DNA from: Paraburkholderia phytofirmans OLGA172
Lineage (GTDB): Bacteria > Pseudomonadota > Gammaproteobacteria > Burkholderiales > Burkholderiaceae
DNA: 64,000 nucleotides
Direction of reading: 5' to 3'
Assembly: GCF_001634365.1 (NCBI RefSeq)
Contig: NZ_CP014578.1
Span: forward strand, 310,001-374,000
The notes under the pieces were generated by a model. The model had not been told where the DNA came from. It did not search any database and saw nothing but the letters and a program-made list of their open reading frames with translations. This document shows, in pieces, positions 46,951 through 56,563 of this stretch. How positions within the stretch are numbered: the first letter of the stretch is position 1; every line of letters begins with the position of its first letter. Position numbers and translations under genes: made by a program.

Positions 46951-47514
46951 ATGAACAACAAAAAAAACGTTCTGCGTGGTCTGGCTCTAAAAGGCGCTTC
47001 GGCGGCTATTCTGTTTGGCGCTTCGGGACTGGCCGCAGCTGACCAGTTCGGCGTGCAGATCGCCGGCGGTCTGGGAGATCACCACATTAAAAAGCTCGAT
47101 CTCGGCCTGGTCTGGGATCCGAATCTGACGTGGTGGCAGATCGGCGACTGGCACTTTTCGCTGATCGGCGAGGCGCACGTGGCCTGGTGGCATACCGACG
47201 AAGGGAATGTGCACGAGAACATCGGCGAGATCGGTGTGACGCCGATCATTCGCTTCATCGACGGAGCGGGGGCGATTCGCCCTTACATCGAAGCGGGCGT
47301 CGGTATCCGCCTTCTGTCGAGTCCGAGAATCTCCACTGACCTCACGCTCGCGACCGCGTTCCAGTTCGCCCCCATGGCGGGAGTCGGCCTGCAATTCGGC
47401 AGTCACCAGCAGTACGAGGCGGGCTACCGCTTCCAGCATATTTCCAATGGCGGTATCAAAGAGCCGAATCCTGGTATAAATTTCCACCAGCTATATTTGC
47501 AATATAACTTCTGA
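46951..47514 (+). CDS. pagL: Lipid A 3-O-deacylase (PagL family)
   Basis: An outer-membrane beta-barrel enzyme that removes the 3-O acyl chain from lipid A. 187 residues with a signal peptide (GLALKGASAAILFGASGLAAA). The barrel has alternating hydrophobic strands and ends in an aromatic residue (LQYNF), as outer-membrane proteins do. The catalytic pair is in the C-terminal motif YRFQHISNGGIKEPNPGIN (His and Ser). Family members vary in activity, so lipid A remodelling is expected rather than shown. Confidence 0.9.
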   Translation: MNNKKNVLRGLALKGASAAILFGASGLAAADQFGVQIAGGLGDHHIKKLDLGLVWDPNLTWWQIGDWHFSLIGEAHVAWWHTDEGNVHENIGEIGVTPIIRFIDGAGAIRPYIEAGVGIRLLSSPRISTDLTLATAFQFAPMAGVGLQFGSHQQYEAGYRFQHISNGGIKEPNPGINFHQLYLQYNF

Positions 47515-47557
47515 CGACCGTGGCCACGTTCGGCTCATCGGTGCAAGGGGCTGAGCA

Positions 47558-47941
47558 ATGGCGGCAAAGATAATCGAAGCGATTCGCGGGCTCGAGCGTG
47601 AGCGCTTTCGTGCAATGGTCGACGGCGACGGGCAGTCGCTCGATAGGCTGCTCGCGGACAACGTGAGCTATGTCCATACGAACGGCAAGCGTGAAACGAA
47701 GCGGCAGTTCATCGACGGCATTACCGCCGGGCGCCGCCGCTATCGGCAGATCGAAGTGCAGTCGCAAGAGGTGCTGCCGGTGGGGCGTGAGACCTGCGTC
47801 GTCACCGGGCGCGCGTTGATCGAAATGGAAGCGAACAACGGGGCGCTCCTGTTTCCGATTGCGTACACGGCGATTCATACACAGGAAGACGGGCGATGGC
47901 GTCTGATCGCCTGGCAGGCGACGCGTTGCGCGATCGAGTGA
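47558..47941 (+). CDS. NTF2-like / SnoaL-fold protein (DUF4440-like)
   Basis: A 127-residue cone-shaped NTF2-fold protein. The pattern is typical: an N-terminal helix (ERERFRAMVDGDGQSLDRLL), then the strands DNVSYVHTNGKRETKRQFIDGI, EVQSQEVLPVGRETCVVTGRALI and YTAIHTQEDGRWRLIAWQATR. The fold is used by many small-molecule enzymes and binding proteins. No active site can be assigned here. It lies 43 bp after pagL on the same strand, possibly co-transcribed. Confidence 0.78.
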   Translation: MAAKIIEAIRGLERERFRAMVDGDGQSLDRLLADNVSYVHTNGKRETKRQFIDGITAGRRRYRQIEVQSQEVLPVGRETCVVTGRALIEMEANNGALLFPIAYTAIHTQEDGRWRLIAWQATRCAIE

Positions 47942-48120
47942 GCCTTTTGAGTTCACTCCGTTTCGCTAGTCGCGATCGGTGAGCGCCTTGTGAGCACTCA
48001 AGCAGCTACGCGCTGCAGTTCCTCATCGCTCCGCACCGGCCGCTTCGCCGCATCACCGGCACACGGATGCCGCGGATGCACCGGAATCTGGTTGTAGCGC
48101 TCGGCCATGCGCCGCGCACG

Positions 48121-49092
48121 TCACACGGGCGTTTTCGCGACATCCACGATCAATTCCACTTGCCGTTCAATCGCACTCGGCACGGGCGCTTCGCCGCGCA
48201 GCACGGCACCGATCCACGCGGCCGTGGTGGCGGCGTCGCGAGCTTCGGGCAAGTCGACTTCAGGCGCGCCGGGCGACGAGCGCTCGTGCGGCACGCGCGT
48301 CTCGCAGACGCCATCGTGCAGCCAATCCACTTGCACCTGGCGCCGCGTGTCGGCCACCGCTTCGCCTTCGGTGCCGCGTGCGAGCAAGGCGCCGCCCGCT
48401 GCGGCGTCCGGGTGCGTGTTGAACAGCTGCGTGAGACTGTCACGATACGGCGGATGCGTGTAGTTCACGAGCCGCAGCCCCGCGGGCGCGAACGGTTGCA
48501 GGATTTTCACGAGCGTATGCGTTGAATTGCGCACGCCCATCCGCCGGCGTAGCGAAAGAAGGTGCGCCAGCTTCGGTGCGAGGACGTCGACCGGCGCGAA
48601 CGCGAGACGTCGTTCGGCGAGACCGTCTTCGATATCGGCGTGCGATTGCGCGTGCGGGATCTGCAGATGCGTGAAAATTTCGGCGCTCGTCACGCGGCCC
48701 GGATCTTCGGTGACGCCATGCACCAGCACCGGCACACCCTCGCGCGCCAGCAGAAGCGCAAGCAGCGGCACCAGGTTGGGCTGTTTGCGCGCGCCGTTAT
48801 ACGTGGGTATCGATACGGGCCGGAACGCCGCGTGCGGCAAATGAATCGGTTCGAACGACGCATGCGCGCCGGCCAGCATGGCGGCGAGTTCGTCGGCGGT
48901 TTCGCCTTTCACGCGATACGCGAGCAGCACGGCGCCGAGTTCGAGATCGGCCACGCGGCCGTCGAGCATCGCGGTGTAGAGCACGCGCGTGTCCTCGGCG
49001 GTCAGGGCGCGCGCGCCGTTCGGGCCGCGGCCGATTTCCTTGATATAGCGGGCACAGGGGAACGGATTGGCGGTGTCGGCGGAGTCAGTCAT
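48121..49092 (-). CDS. ybiB: YbiB family protein (TrpD-like nucleic-acid binding)
   Basis: A 323-residue protein of the nucleoside phosphorylase/phosphoribosyltransferase class II fold, related to anthranilate phosphoribosyltransferase. Segments GRVADLELGAVLLAYRVKGETADELAAML and HGVTEDPGRVTSAEIF fit TrpD2/YbiB. Residues for anthranilate binding are not kept. YbiB proteins bind DNA or RNA non-specifically and are linked to stress in E. coli. ATG 49092 is chosen by homology (MTDSADTANPFPCARYIKEI); the open frame continues upstream to 49176. Confidence 0.85.
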   Translation of the reverse strand: MTDSADTANPFPCARYIKEIGRGPNGARALTAEDTRVLYTAMLDGRVADLELGAVLLAYRVKGETADELAAMLAGAHASFEPIHLPHAAFRPVSIPTYNGARKQPNLVPLLALLLAREGVPVLVHGVTEDPGRVTSAEIFTHLQIPHAQSHADIEDGLAERRLAFAPVDVLAPKLAHLLSLRRRMGVRNSTHTLVKILQPFAPAGLRLVNYTHPPYRDSLTQLFNTHPDAAAGGALLARGTEGEAVADTRRQVQVDWLHDGVCETRVPHERSSPGAPEVDLPEARDAATTAAWIGAVLRGEAPVPSAIERQVELIVDVAKTPV

Positions 49093-49180
49093 CGGGCGCA
49101 GTGGGACGGGTGGCGTGCCGCCGTTGGGCGGTCGGTCACGGTATTCAAAGGACGCTATTTGGTGTGAGTATCGCATCTAT

Positions 49181-49272
49181 GGCGATCCGGTGGTCCGGTG
49201 GTCCGGTGGTCCGGTGGTCCGGCGATCCGGCGATCCAGTGATCCGGCGATCCGGCGATCCGGCGATCCAGCG
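49181..49272. repeat. Array of about 11 tandem 8-bp repeats
   Basis: Units of CCGGTGGT (four in a row), then CCGGCGAT (five) with CCAGTGAT between them and a partial CCAGCG at the end; half-unit GGCGAT at the start. The array lies in the 308-bp gap between divergent ybiB and the fumarylacetoacetate hydrolase gene (49093-49400). Nothing else is seen in that gap. Slippage of such short units could change spacing between the two promoters. Confidence 0.95.
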
Positions 49273-49400
49273 CGACGATGCGCCGGGGCCACCGGATCGC
49301 GCGCGCCCGTGCCGATCGGCTGCGCCGCGCTTTGCTGCGCGTTACACTCGCTGTTTCATTGCCGCGCGGGCGCGGTTCAATTCAAAAAACGGAGAACGGG

Positions 49401-50099
<699 letters not shown>

Positions 50100-50124
50100 A
50101 GAGCGGTCGAAGGAGACACACAAC

Positions 50125-50769
50125 ATGAAGCTTTACAGCTATTTTCGTAGCTCGTCGTCTTATCGCGTGCGCATTGCGCTGAACTTGAAGAACCTGCCGT
50201 ACGACTATGTACCGGTGCACCTCGTGCGCGACGGCGGCGAGCAGCTGAAGCCCGAGTACCGCAAGGTGAATCTGGACGGCATCGTGCCCACGTTAGTCGA
50301 CGGCAACGAACTGATACCGCAGTCGCTCGCGATCATCGAGTATCTGGAGGAAACGCATCCGGAGCCGCCGCTATTGCCCGGGACGCCGGCCGAGCGCGCG
50401 TATGTGCGCGCGGTGGCGTTGCAGGTGGCGTGCGAGATTCATCCGCTGAACAACCTGCGCGTGCTGAAGTACCTGAAACACACGCTGTGTGTCGATGACG
50501 ACGCGAAAGACGCGTGGTACAAGCATTGGGTCGAAGCGGGTTTTACGACGGTCGAGGCGCATCTGGCGGGCGATTCGCGCACCGGCAAGCTGTGCTTCGG
50601 CGATACCCCGACGTTAGCCGACGCATGTCTGATTCCGCAAGTGTTCAACGCGCAGCGCTTCAAGGTCGACACGGCGAAGTTTCCGACGATTCAGCGCATC
50701 TACGATCACGCGATGCAACTCGATGCGTTCGCTCGCGCGGCGCCCGGGGTTCAGCCCGACGCGGAATGA
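50125..50769 (+). CDS. maiA: Maleylacetoacetate/maleylpyruvate isomerase (zeta GST)
   Basis: A 214-residue glutathione S-transferase of the zeta class. It isomerises the maleyl ring-cleavage product to the fumaryl form using glutathione. The N-terminal motif LYSYFRSSSSYRVRIALNLK carries the zeta SSCX[WH]-like loop (here SSSSYRVR, so the Cys is Ser). NLDGIVPTLVDGNELIPQSLAIIEYLEE is the glutathione-binding region. It starts 25 bp after the hydrolase gene. Confidence 0.92.
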   Translation: MKLYSYFRSSSSYRVRIALNLKNLPYDYVPVHLVRDGGEQLKPEYRKVNLDGIVPTLVDGNELIPQSLAIIEYLEETHPEPPLLPGTPAERAYVRAVALQVACEIHPLNNLRVLKYLKHTLCVDDDAKDAWYKHWVEAGFTTVEAHLAGDSRTGKLCFGDTPTLADACLIPQVFNAQRFKVDTAKFPTIQRIYDHAMQLDAFARAAPGVQPDAE

Positions 50770-50785
50770 TGCTGTGGTTTGAATG

Positions 50786-50816
50786 AAAAAAGGGCGCCCG
50801 TAAGAGCGCCCTTTTT
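50786..50816 (+). terminator. Terminator between maiA and ftsY
   Basis: AAAAAGGGCGC / GCGCCCTTTTT with a 9-nt loop. Symmetric A and T tracts mean it can act for both convergent genes. Confidence 0.9.
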
Positions 50817-50854
50817 GATTGTTCCGCGACCGACGTTGTTGAACGCTGTTGTAT

Positions 50855-52021
50855 TCAACCGCCCAGCAAGGCGTCCGAAAACTCTTCCGCGCTGAAAGGT
50901 TGCAAGTCTTCCACCTTTTCGCCGACGCCGATGAAGTACACCGGGATCGGACGCTGACGCGCAATCGCCGCGAGAATGCCCCCCTTCGCTGTGCCGTCGA
51001 GCTTGGTGACGATCAGACCGGTGAGACCCAGTGCGTCGTCGAAGGCTTTCACTTGCGCGAGGGCATTCTGGCCGGTGTTCGCGTCGATCACCAGCAGCAC
51101 CTCATGCGGTGCGCCGTCTTGCGCCTTGCCGATCACGCGCTTCACCTTGCGCAGTTCTTCCATCAGGTGCAGCTGGGTCGGCAGACGGCCGGCCGTGTCC
51201 GCCATCATCACGTCGATCTTGCGCGCACGCGCGGCGCCAACCGCGTCGAAAATCACGGCGGCCGGGTCGCCGCTTTCCTGCGACACCACCGTTACGTTGT
51301 TGCGCTGGCCCCAGATTCCGAGTTGCTCGCGCGCGGCGGCGCGGAAGGTGTCGCCCGCAGCCAGCAGCACCGACTGATCGAAGCTCTGCAGATGCTTGGC
51401 GAGCTTGCCGATGCTGGTGGTTTTGCCCGCACCGTTGACGCCCGCGATCATCATGACCAGCGGCTGCGCGCGGCCGAGCATCAGCGATTTTTCCAGCGGC
51501 TTGAGCAGGTCGATCAGCAGCGTGCGCAGTGCCGCTTTCACCTGCTGAGGATCGGTGAGGCGCTCGGTGCGCACTTTCTCGCGCAGCGATTCGAGCAGGA
51601 ACTCGGTGGCTTCGACGCCCGCATCCGACATCAGCAGTGCGGTTTCGAGTTCCTCGTACAAATCCTCGTCGATCTTCGTGCCGATGAAAATGCCGGTCAG
51701 GCTCGAACTCGTTTTCGACAGGCCGGTTTTCAGGCGAGTGAGCCACGAGCGCTTGGCGCTCGCGTCCTGCGTAGGCGGCGGGACGATTTCGACGGTTTCG
51801 AGCGCGGCTGCTTCGGGTTCGGGCGCACTGATGGACACAGCAGCCGGCTGCGTATCGGCGCCAACCGGAGCAGCCGGCTGCGGCGCTAGCGGCGCGACGG
51901 GCGCTGACGGCGGCGCCTCTACGGCGTGTTCGGGCGCCAGAGCTTGCGGCGCGGTCTGCGATTCTTCTGGCGCGTTATCGGACTCTTTCGAACCCTTGAA
52001 TCGTTTGAAAAAGCTGAACAT
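50855..52021 (-). CDS. ftsY: Signal recognition particle receptor FtsY
   Basis: The membrane-associated SRP GTPase that docks ribosome-nascent chain complexes at the translocon. 388 residues from ATG 52021 (MFSFFKRFKG). A Pro/Ala/Glu-rich acidic A domain (about 10-90) precedes the NG domain. G motifs are GVNGAGKTTSIGKL, DTFRAAAREQL, ADTAGRLPTQLHLMEEL, TKLDGTAKGG and GVGEKVEDLQPFSAEEF. Transcribed away from rsmD. Confidence 0.96.
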   Translation of the reverse strand: MFSFFKRFKGSKESDNAPEESQTAPQALAPEHAVEAPPSAPVAPLAPQPAAPVGADTQPAAVSISAPEPEAAALETVEIVPPPTQDASAKRSWLTRLKTGLSKTSSSLTGIFIGTKIDEDLYEELETALLMSDAGVEATEFLLESLREKVRTERLTDPQQVKAALRTLLIDLLKPLEKSLMLGRAQPLVMMIAGVNGAGKTTSIGKLAKHLQSFDQSVLLAAGDTFRAAAREQLGIWGQRNNVTVVSQESGDPAAVIFDAVGAARARKIDVMMADTAGRLPTQLHLMEELRKVKRVIGKAQDGAPHEVLLVIDANTGQNALAQVKAFDDALGLTGLIVTKLDGTAKGGILAAIARQRPIPVYFIGVGEKVEDLQPFSAEEFSDALLGG

Positions 52022-52261
52022 GATCTGGCGTGGTGAGAGCGCCCGCCGATGCGCGCAGCCGGGGCAAGCCCGTGGGAGCGGCAGGCAGCGTTGCGATGCG
52101 GGATGCAAGGCGCTGGAAGCCGCACATTTTATCAGGCGCGCCGCCACCCGTCGTATTGGCCGAACGGCCAGGCTGGACGCCGCGCGCCCCTGTGGTAACG
52201 TTGGCCCTCCAGCCCACACGCATCGGCGTCGTGGGCGTCCCTATAACGTATTCGAAACTGC

Positions 52262-52876
52262 ATGCCCCGTTCTGCTCCTTCACGCGCCCATGGCGCTTCG
52301 TCCAAAAGCGGCAAGGCGCACGCCATCCGTATCATTGGCGGCGACTGGAAGCGCACGCCGCTGCCCGTGCTTGACCTCGACGGCCTGCGCCCCACGCCCG
52401 ACCGCGTGCGCGAAACGCTGTTCAACTGGCTCGGCCAACGGCTGGACGGCCAACGCTGCCTCGATCTGTTCGCCGGCAGCGGCGCGCTCGGCTTCGAGGC
52501 CGCCTCGCGCGGCGCGGCGCGGGTGTTGATGGTCGAGCGCAGCGCGAAGGCGGCCAGCCAGCTGCGCGCGAACCAGGAACGCCTCTCGGCGCGTACCATC
52601 GAAATCGCGGAAGCCGACGGCTTGCGCCTCGCGGCGAGTCTCGCGCCGGGATCGTTCGACGTAGTTTTCCTCGATCCGCCGTTCGGCGACGATCTGCTCG
52701 GCAAGGCGCTCGCCCTGGCCGTGCCGCTGCTGAGTCCGGAAGGTTTTCTGTATGTGGAGGCGGGCGTTGCGCTCGAGCTCGAAGGGAACGAGACGCTAGC
52801 CGGTTGGGAAATCGTGCGGCAAGGCAAAGCAGGTGCCGTCCACTTTCATTTGCTGCAGCGCGAAAATAAGGAATAA
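52262..52876 (+). CDS. rsmD: 16S rRNA (guanine(966)-N(2))-methyltransferase
   Basis: A 204-residue class I methyltransferase modifying G966 of 16S rRNA. Signature blocks: IRIIGGDWKRTPLPV, LRPTPDRVRETLFNWL, motif I CLDLFAGSGALGFEAASRG and catalytic FLDPPFGDD. Divergent from ftsY and upstream of coaD, a typical order. Confidence 0.95.
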   Translation: MPRSAPSRAHGASSKSGKAHAIRIIGGDWKRTPLPVLDLDGLRPTPDRVRETLFNWLGQRLDGQRCLDLFAGSGALGFEAASRGAARVLMVERSAKAASQLRANQERLSARTIEIAEADGLRLAASLAPGSFDVVFLDPPFGDDLLGKALALAVPLLSPEGFLYVEAGVALELEGNETLAGWEIVRQGKAGAVHFHLLQRENKE

Positions 52877-52988
52877 TGCGCGTTCCAAAACAAGCATCGG
52901 GCGGGTTACCGTCACGCATGCGGTCGGTGCCAAATGCGTCGCGTGGACGCTTTAACGTGCCAATTTGTCTGAAAAGAGGAGAAGTCTC

Positions 52989-53504
52989 ATGGTAGTCGCC
53001 GTGTACCCGGGCACGTTCGACCCGCTGACGCGCGGTCACGAAGACCTCGTTCGACGCGCGTCGAGCATTTTCGACACGCTGGTGGTGGGGGTTGCCGACA
53101 GCCGCAACAAGAAGCCGTTCTTCACGTTGAAAGAGCGTCTCGACATCGCTCATGAAGTGCTCGGGCACTACCCGAACGTTAAGGTGATGAGCTTCAAAGG
53201 GCTATTGAAAGACTTTGTCCGCAGCAATAACGCTCGGGTGATCGTGCGTGGCCTGCGTGCCGTCTCGGATTTCGAATATGAGTTCCAGATGGCCGGAATG
53301 AACCGCTATCTGCTGCCGGACGTCGAAACCATGTTCATGACGCCGTCCGATCAGTACCAGTTCATCTCCGGCACCATCGTGCGTGAAATCGCGCAATTGG
53401 GCGGCGACGTCAGCAAGTTCGTGTTCCCGTCGGTCGAAAAATGGCTGACGGAGAAGGTTGCTTCGCTGGATCCGAATGAGGGTGCTTCGGCGGGACAACC
53501 GTAA
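52989..53504 (+). CDS. coaD: Phosphopantetheine adenylyltransferase
   Basis: Makes dephospho-CoA from 4'-phosphopantetheine and ATP. 171 residues. The nucleotidyltransferase motif is [21 protein letters not shown] at the start, with [20 protein letters not shown] and [16 protein letters not shown] further on. ATG 52989 is preferred by homology and by GAGGAGAAGTCTC upstream. In related genomes the ferredoxin gene follows directly; here it is 6.4 kb away. Confidence 0.96.
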   Translation: MVVAVYPGTFDPLTRGHEDLVRRASSIFDTLVVGVADSRNKKPFFTLKERLDIAHEVLGHYPNVKVMSFKGLLKDFVRSNNARVIVRGLRAVSDFEYEFQMAGMNRYLLPDVETMFMTPSDQYQFISGTIVREIAQLGGDVSKFVFPSVEKWLTEKVASLDPNEGASAGQP

Positions 53505-53710
53505 CTGGCTAAATCGACATGTTGCTGTGCGAGCGTGGGACAGCAGGTCTTGCAACCCATGATTGCATGGTTCGGCGAACCGAGACGTCGCCGTTAAATG
53601 CATGAACCCGTCCTTTGTTTCTCGATGGCCTGCCTGGGTTATGATCTCGCGCGCTGCACGCTAGCCGCACCATCGTCCAGCGGCCTGATCAGAAATCGCG
53701 GGGATTGCAC

Positions 53711-54838
53711 TTGAGAAACATGGGGATTGCTGCTGCGGTTAGCGGCATTGCATCGGCGTTGGCTTGCCAGGGCGCTTCGGCCCAAAGTTCGGTTACGCTT
53801 TACGGCATGACTGATCTTGGCATCCGTTATTTGACAAATGCCGACGCGCAGAACGATAACAAGCTGTTCATGGCTAACGGGGCAGTAATTAACAGCCACG
53901 TTGGATTGCGTGGTACGGAAGATCTTGGCGGTGGACTGAAAGCGGTCTTCCAACTGGAAAGCAATGTCAATCCGCAGGACGGCACCCTCAGCGATAGCGG
54001 GCGGCTGTTCGGCAGCGAAGCATATGTTGGTCTAGCCAGCCGATACGGTACGCTGACATTCGGTCGCCAGAATACGCCACTGTTTGACAAGCTCGTCAGC
54101 ACATACGATCCGCTGACTTACGCGAACTACCCTGAAAATTCGTGGTTGCCGTTCGCACTTGGTGCGGGGTTATCCGCCGATAACTCGATCAAGTACGACG
54201 GTCAGTTCGGCGGCCTGGAGGTCGGGGCGATTTACTCGTTCGGCAGCAACTACGAGTCGAATGGCGCAGACGGTTTCTCGGGCGAGGTTCCGGGCCACCT
54301 TGGTGCAGGCAGCATGTTCGGCTTCATCGCATCGTATGTTACTGGCCCTGTCAGCGTCGCCGCCGGTGTGCAGCAAACGAGCGACAACTCGAACAACAAG
54401 CAGACCGTCTACAACGCGGATATTGCCTATGCGTTCAGCAAGGCGAAAATCTATCTTGGTTATCTGCATTCGCAGGACAATACTGGCCTTGTCGATACTC
54501 TGCTTGCAGAGCAACCGATTGCCGACATTGGCCAGTTGAAGAAGACCGATCGCATTGACGATGGCCCGTTTGCAGGTGCGGCGTGGCAGGTGAGCGGCCC
54601 ACTATTGCTGACCTGCGCGTTTTATTACGATCACATGCGCAACGCAGCAACCGCCGATGACGCGCCTGGCACTGGCACCCGCTACACCGTGGTAGCGCTG
54701 GCCGAGTATTCACTGTCGAAGCGGACGGAGGTCTATGGCACCGTCGATTTTAATAGGGTGAGCGGCGCGGCGACGGTTGAATTGCCAGGACGCAGCAACC
54801 AGACGGGTGTCGCAATTGGTCTGCGCAATTTCTTCTGA
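53711..54838 (+). CDS. Gram-negative porin (OmpC/Omp32-like, betaproteobacterial type)
   Basis: A 375-residue trimeric outer-membrane porin. Signal peptide (MGIAAAVSGIASALACQGASAQ) is followed by SSVTLYGMTDLGIRYL, the usual first strand. The PEFG-like region LGGGLKAVFQLE and the L3 loop area RQNTPLFDKLVSTYDPL are typical, and the C-terminal residue is Phe (GLRNFF). The start is uncertain: TTG 53705, TTG 53711 or ATG 53720. I chose 53711 because of GGGG eight bases before. It probably moves small hydrophilic solutes. Confidence 0.88.
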   Translation: MRNMGIAAAVSGIASALACQGASAQSSVTLYGMTDLGIRYLTNADAQNDNKLFMANGAVINSHVGLRGTEDLGGGLKAVFQLESNVNPQDGTLSDSGRLFGSEAYVGLASRYGTLTFGRQNTPLFDKLVSTYDPLTYANYPENSWLPFALGAGLSADNSIKYDGQFGGLEVGAIYSFGSNYESNGADGFSGEVPGHLGAGSMFGFIASYVTGPVSVAAGVQQTSDNSNNKQTVYNADIAYAFSKAKIYLGYLHSQDNTGLVDTLLAEQPIADIGQLKKTDRIDDGPFAGAAWQVSGPLLLTCAFYYDHMRNAATADDAPGTGTRYTVVALAEYSLSKRTEVYGTVDFNRVSGAATVELPGRSNQTGVAIGLRNFF

Positions 54839-54926
54839 CTGTGCGTGAATGCGAACGGGGTGGCTCTTGCGGAATCAGGCGCCTCGGAACCCGAACTGTC
54901 GGCTCGACCGACAAAGGGAAGGCTGT

Positions 54927-55274
54927 TCAGGCGCCTTTCGCAGCTTTGGCGAAGGCTTCGGCGAGCTTGTCGAAGTGCCGAAGCGCAGCCGGGGTAAGTT
55001 CGATCTGCTTGCGACGCGCGTCCTCGGTATCGCTGAGTATTAGCCAGCCTTTTTCGCGCATCGACGTGATGCGGGCGTGAAGCGTCGCAGGTGAGCCGAG
55101 CTCGCTTTGAGCCATCATGTCCCGGACGGAAAGCCGGTCGTTTTTCTGCATCACGCGAGCAACGAATTCGAGGATTTTTTCTTCTAGCGGATCAAGTGCA
55201 GGAAGCGAAGGCAGACCACGTAGTGCTTCGGTCAGCTGCAGGAATCGCAGATAGATATCAGCAGGACGTGTCAT
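54927..55274 (-). CDS. Small MarR-like winged-helix regulator, copy A
   Basis: A 115-residue protein with a winged-helix core: LEEKILEFVARVMQKNDRLSVRDMM, then the recognition part GSPATLHARITSMREKGWLIL and the wing SDTEDARRKQIELTPAA. It is close to a second protein encoded at 56021-56368; more than half of positions agree by eye. It is divergent from the MASE1-like gene. Likely a DNA-binding protein; ligand and targets unknown. Confidence 0.75.
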   Translation of the reverse strand: MTRPADIYLRFLQLTEALRGLPSLPALDPLEEKILEFVARVMQKNDRLSVRDMMAQSELGSPATLHARITSMREKGWLILSDTEDARRKQIELTPAALRHFDKLAEAFAKAAKGA

Positions 55275-55382
55275 TGCTTACGCACTGTTGAGAATAGGCT
55301 GTTGAAGATAGGCGCTCGCGGGACGGCATGCAGGCGCGTTATGATCCGCTCGATAATAAACATGGAAGGGTAGTTTACCGCA

Positions 55383-56012
55383 ATGTCCAGCTTACGTTTG
55401 CATTTCTGGTCGATCACTGGGACTCTGATCGCGTTTTTGGTGTCGCTGTGGATAAACCAGGAGGTGTTCACTCACACGTCTTTCGTTCGAGGCATAAACT
55501 GGATTTTCCTGCCGTCCGGTGTTCGGCTTCTCAGTACGTTGCTGGTTGGGTTCGATGGTGCAATCGGCCTGCTGCTTGCCGGTCTGATTACCGATTTTCT
55601 TTACTGGTTTCCGCATGACCCGGTGCGCGCCATCGCGGGCGCTTTCCTTGGATCTCTGGCGCCGTATCTGGTCTACCGGTTTGCGCTTGAGTATTACGAT
55701 CTGCGTGCATCACTGACTAACCTTACCCCGAAGCGGCTTCTTGTTCTGGCTGTCGCCTATTCGATAGCAAATCCGCTGTTCCATCACTTGTGGTTTGCGC
55801 TGACCGGTACGACGAAGGACTGGTTCGAGAGCTTCTTCAGCATGTTTGTGGGCGACCTGACGGGCGCGCTGATCATGCTGTATACGATAAAGGGAATTTT
55901 GGCGTTGTTGCCGAAACAGCGGAGCAGTTCCCGTATGTCAAACGGCATGTTCAACATTCAACTGGCCTTAAACAGGGCATATAACAATCAGTCAGCACGC
56001 CACATCATATAA
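55383..56012 (+). CDS. MASE1-like integral membrane protein without output domain
   Basis: A 209-residue protein with about six transmembrane helices. It has MASE1-type features: INWIFLPSGVRLLSTLLVG near residue 40, AFLGSLAPYLVYRFAL near residue 90 and MFVGDLTGALIMLYTIKG near residue 160. MASE1 usually forms the sensory part of histidine kinases or cyclic-di-GMP enzymes, but here it ends after the helices with a short polar tail. It may work as a stand-alone sensor or transporter. Two paralogous winged-helix genes flank it. Confidence 0.72.
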   Translation: MSSLRLHFWSITGTLIAFLVSLWINQEVFTHTSFVRGINWIFLPSGVRLLSTLLVGFDGAIGLLLAGLITDFLYWFPHDPVRAIAGAFLGSLAPYLVYRFALEYYDLRASLTNLTPKRLLVLAVAYSIANPLFHHLWFALTGTTKDWFESFFSMFVGDLTGALIMLYTIKGILALLPKQRSSSRMSNGMFNIQLALNRAYNNQSARHII

Positions 56013-56020
56013 CAGGCAGT

Positions 56021-56368
56021 CTACTTGCTGCTCATAGCCTTTATGAGGCAGTCAAACAGCATGTCGAAATGATGGAGGGCGACTGGTGCGAGTTTGATCT
56101 GTTTGCGGCGGCCATCTTCGGTATCGCTGAGTTGAATCCAGCCCTTTTCGCACACGGAAGTGATGCGGGCGTAAAGCGTAGCGGGTGAACCAGGCTCGCG
56201 CTGCGCCATGACGTTCCGCACCGACAAACGTTCGTTGGTGTGTGTTGTGCAGGCAACAAATTCGATAATCCGCACTTCAAGCGGATCGAGCGCAGGCAGT
56301 GACGAACCATCACGCAGCGCATCCTTCAGTTGAAGGATGCGCGCGAAGTAGTCAGCAAAACGTATCAT
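56021..56368 (-). CDS. Small MarR-like winged-helix regulator, copy B
   Basis: A 115-residue paralogue of the protein at 54927-55274, same length and ends. Shared blocks are SLPALDPLE, ERLSVRNVMAQ, GSPATLYARITS and LSDTEDGRRKQI. Differences include two Cys (ACTTHTNERL, SVCEKGW) absent from copy A. It is convergent with the MASE1-like gene, with 8 bp between stops. Probably a DNA-binding regulator. Confidence 0.75.
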   Translation of the reverse strand: MIRFADYFARILQLKDALRDGSSLPALDPLEVRIIEFVACTTHTNERLSVRNVMAQREPGSPATLYARITSVCEKGWIQLSDTEDGRRKQIKLAPVALHHFDMLFDCLIKAMSSK

Positions 56369-56481
56369 TGGCTACTCGCTGTAGAGGACCAGCGTTCATG
56401 TAACGGCGGGCGCACGTGCCACGTGATATGCGCCCTGAACGGATTGCCGCACAGCACAAGGTTTGCAGACGAGAGGAAGTC

Positions 56482-56508
56482 GAAGAGTGACTACATGAGT
56501 CACTCTTC
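56482..56508. other. Perfect 11-bp hairpin
   Basis: GAAGAGTGACT (56482-56492) and AGTCACTCTTC (56498-56508) around a 5-nt loop. No T tract. It lies 56 bp after the lipoprotein gene and 114 bp upstream of copy B of the regulator, so it may be an mRNA 3' end or an operator. Confidence 0.5.
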
Positions 56509-56563
56509 TGGGCTGCTGCTTGAACAGCTTACTGGAAAGAGCCAATTCCGATGTTCAGGTGGA

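Noticed and set aside
49181..49272. Possible CRISPR array
   Set aside because: Units are contiguous 8-mers without spacers and there are no cas genes.
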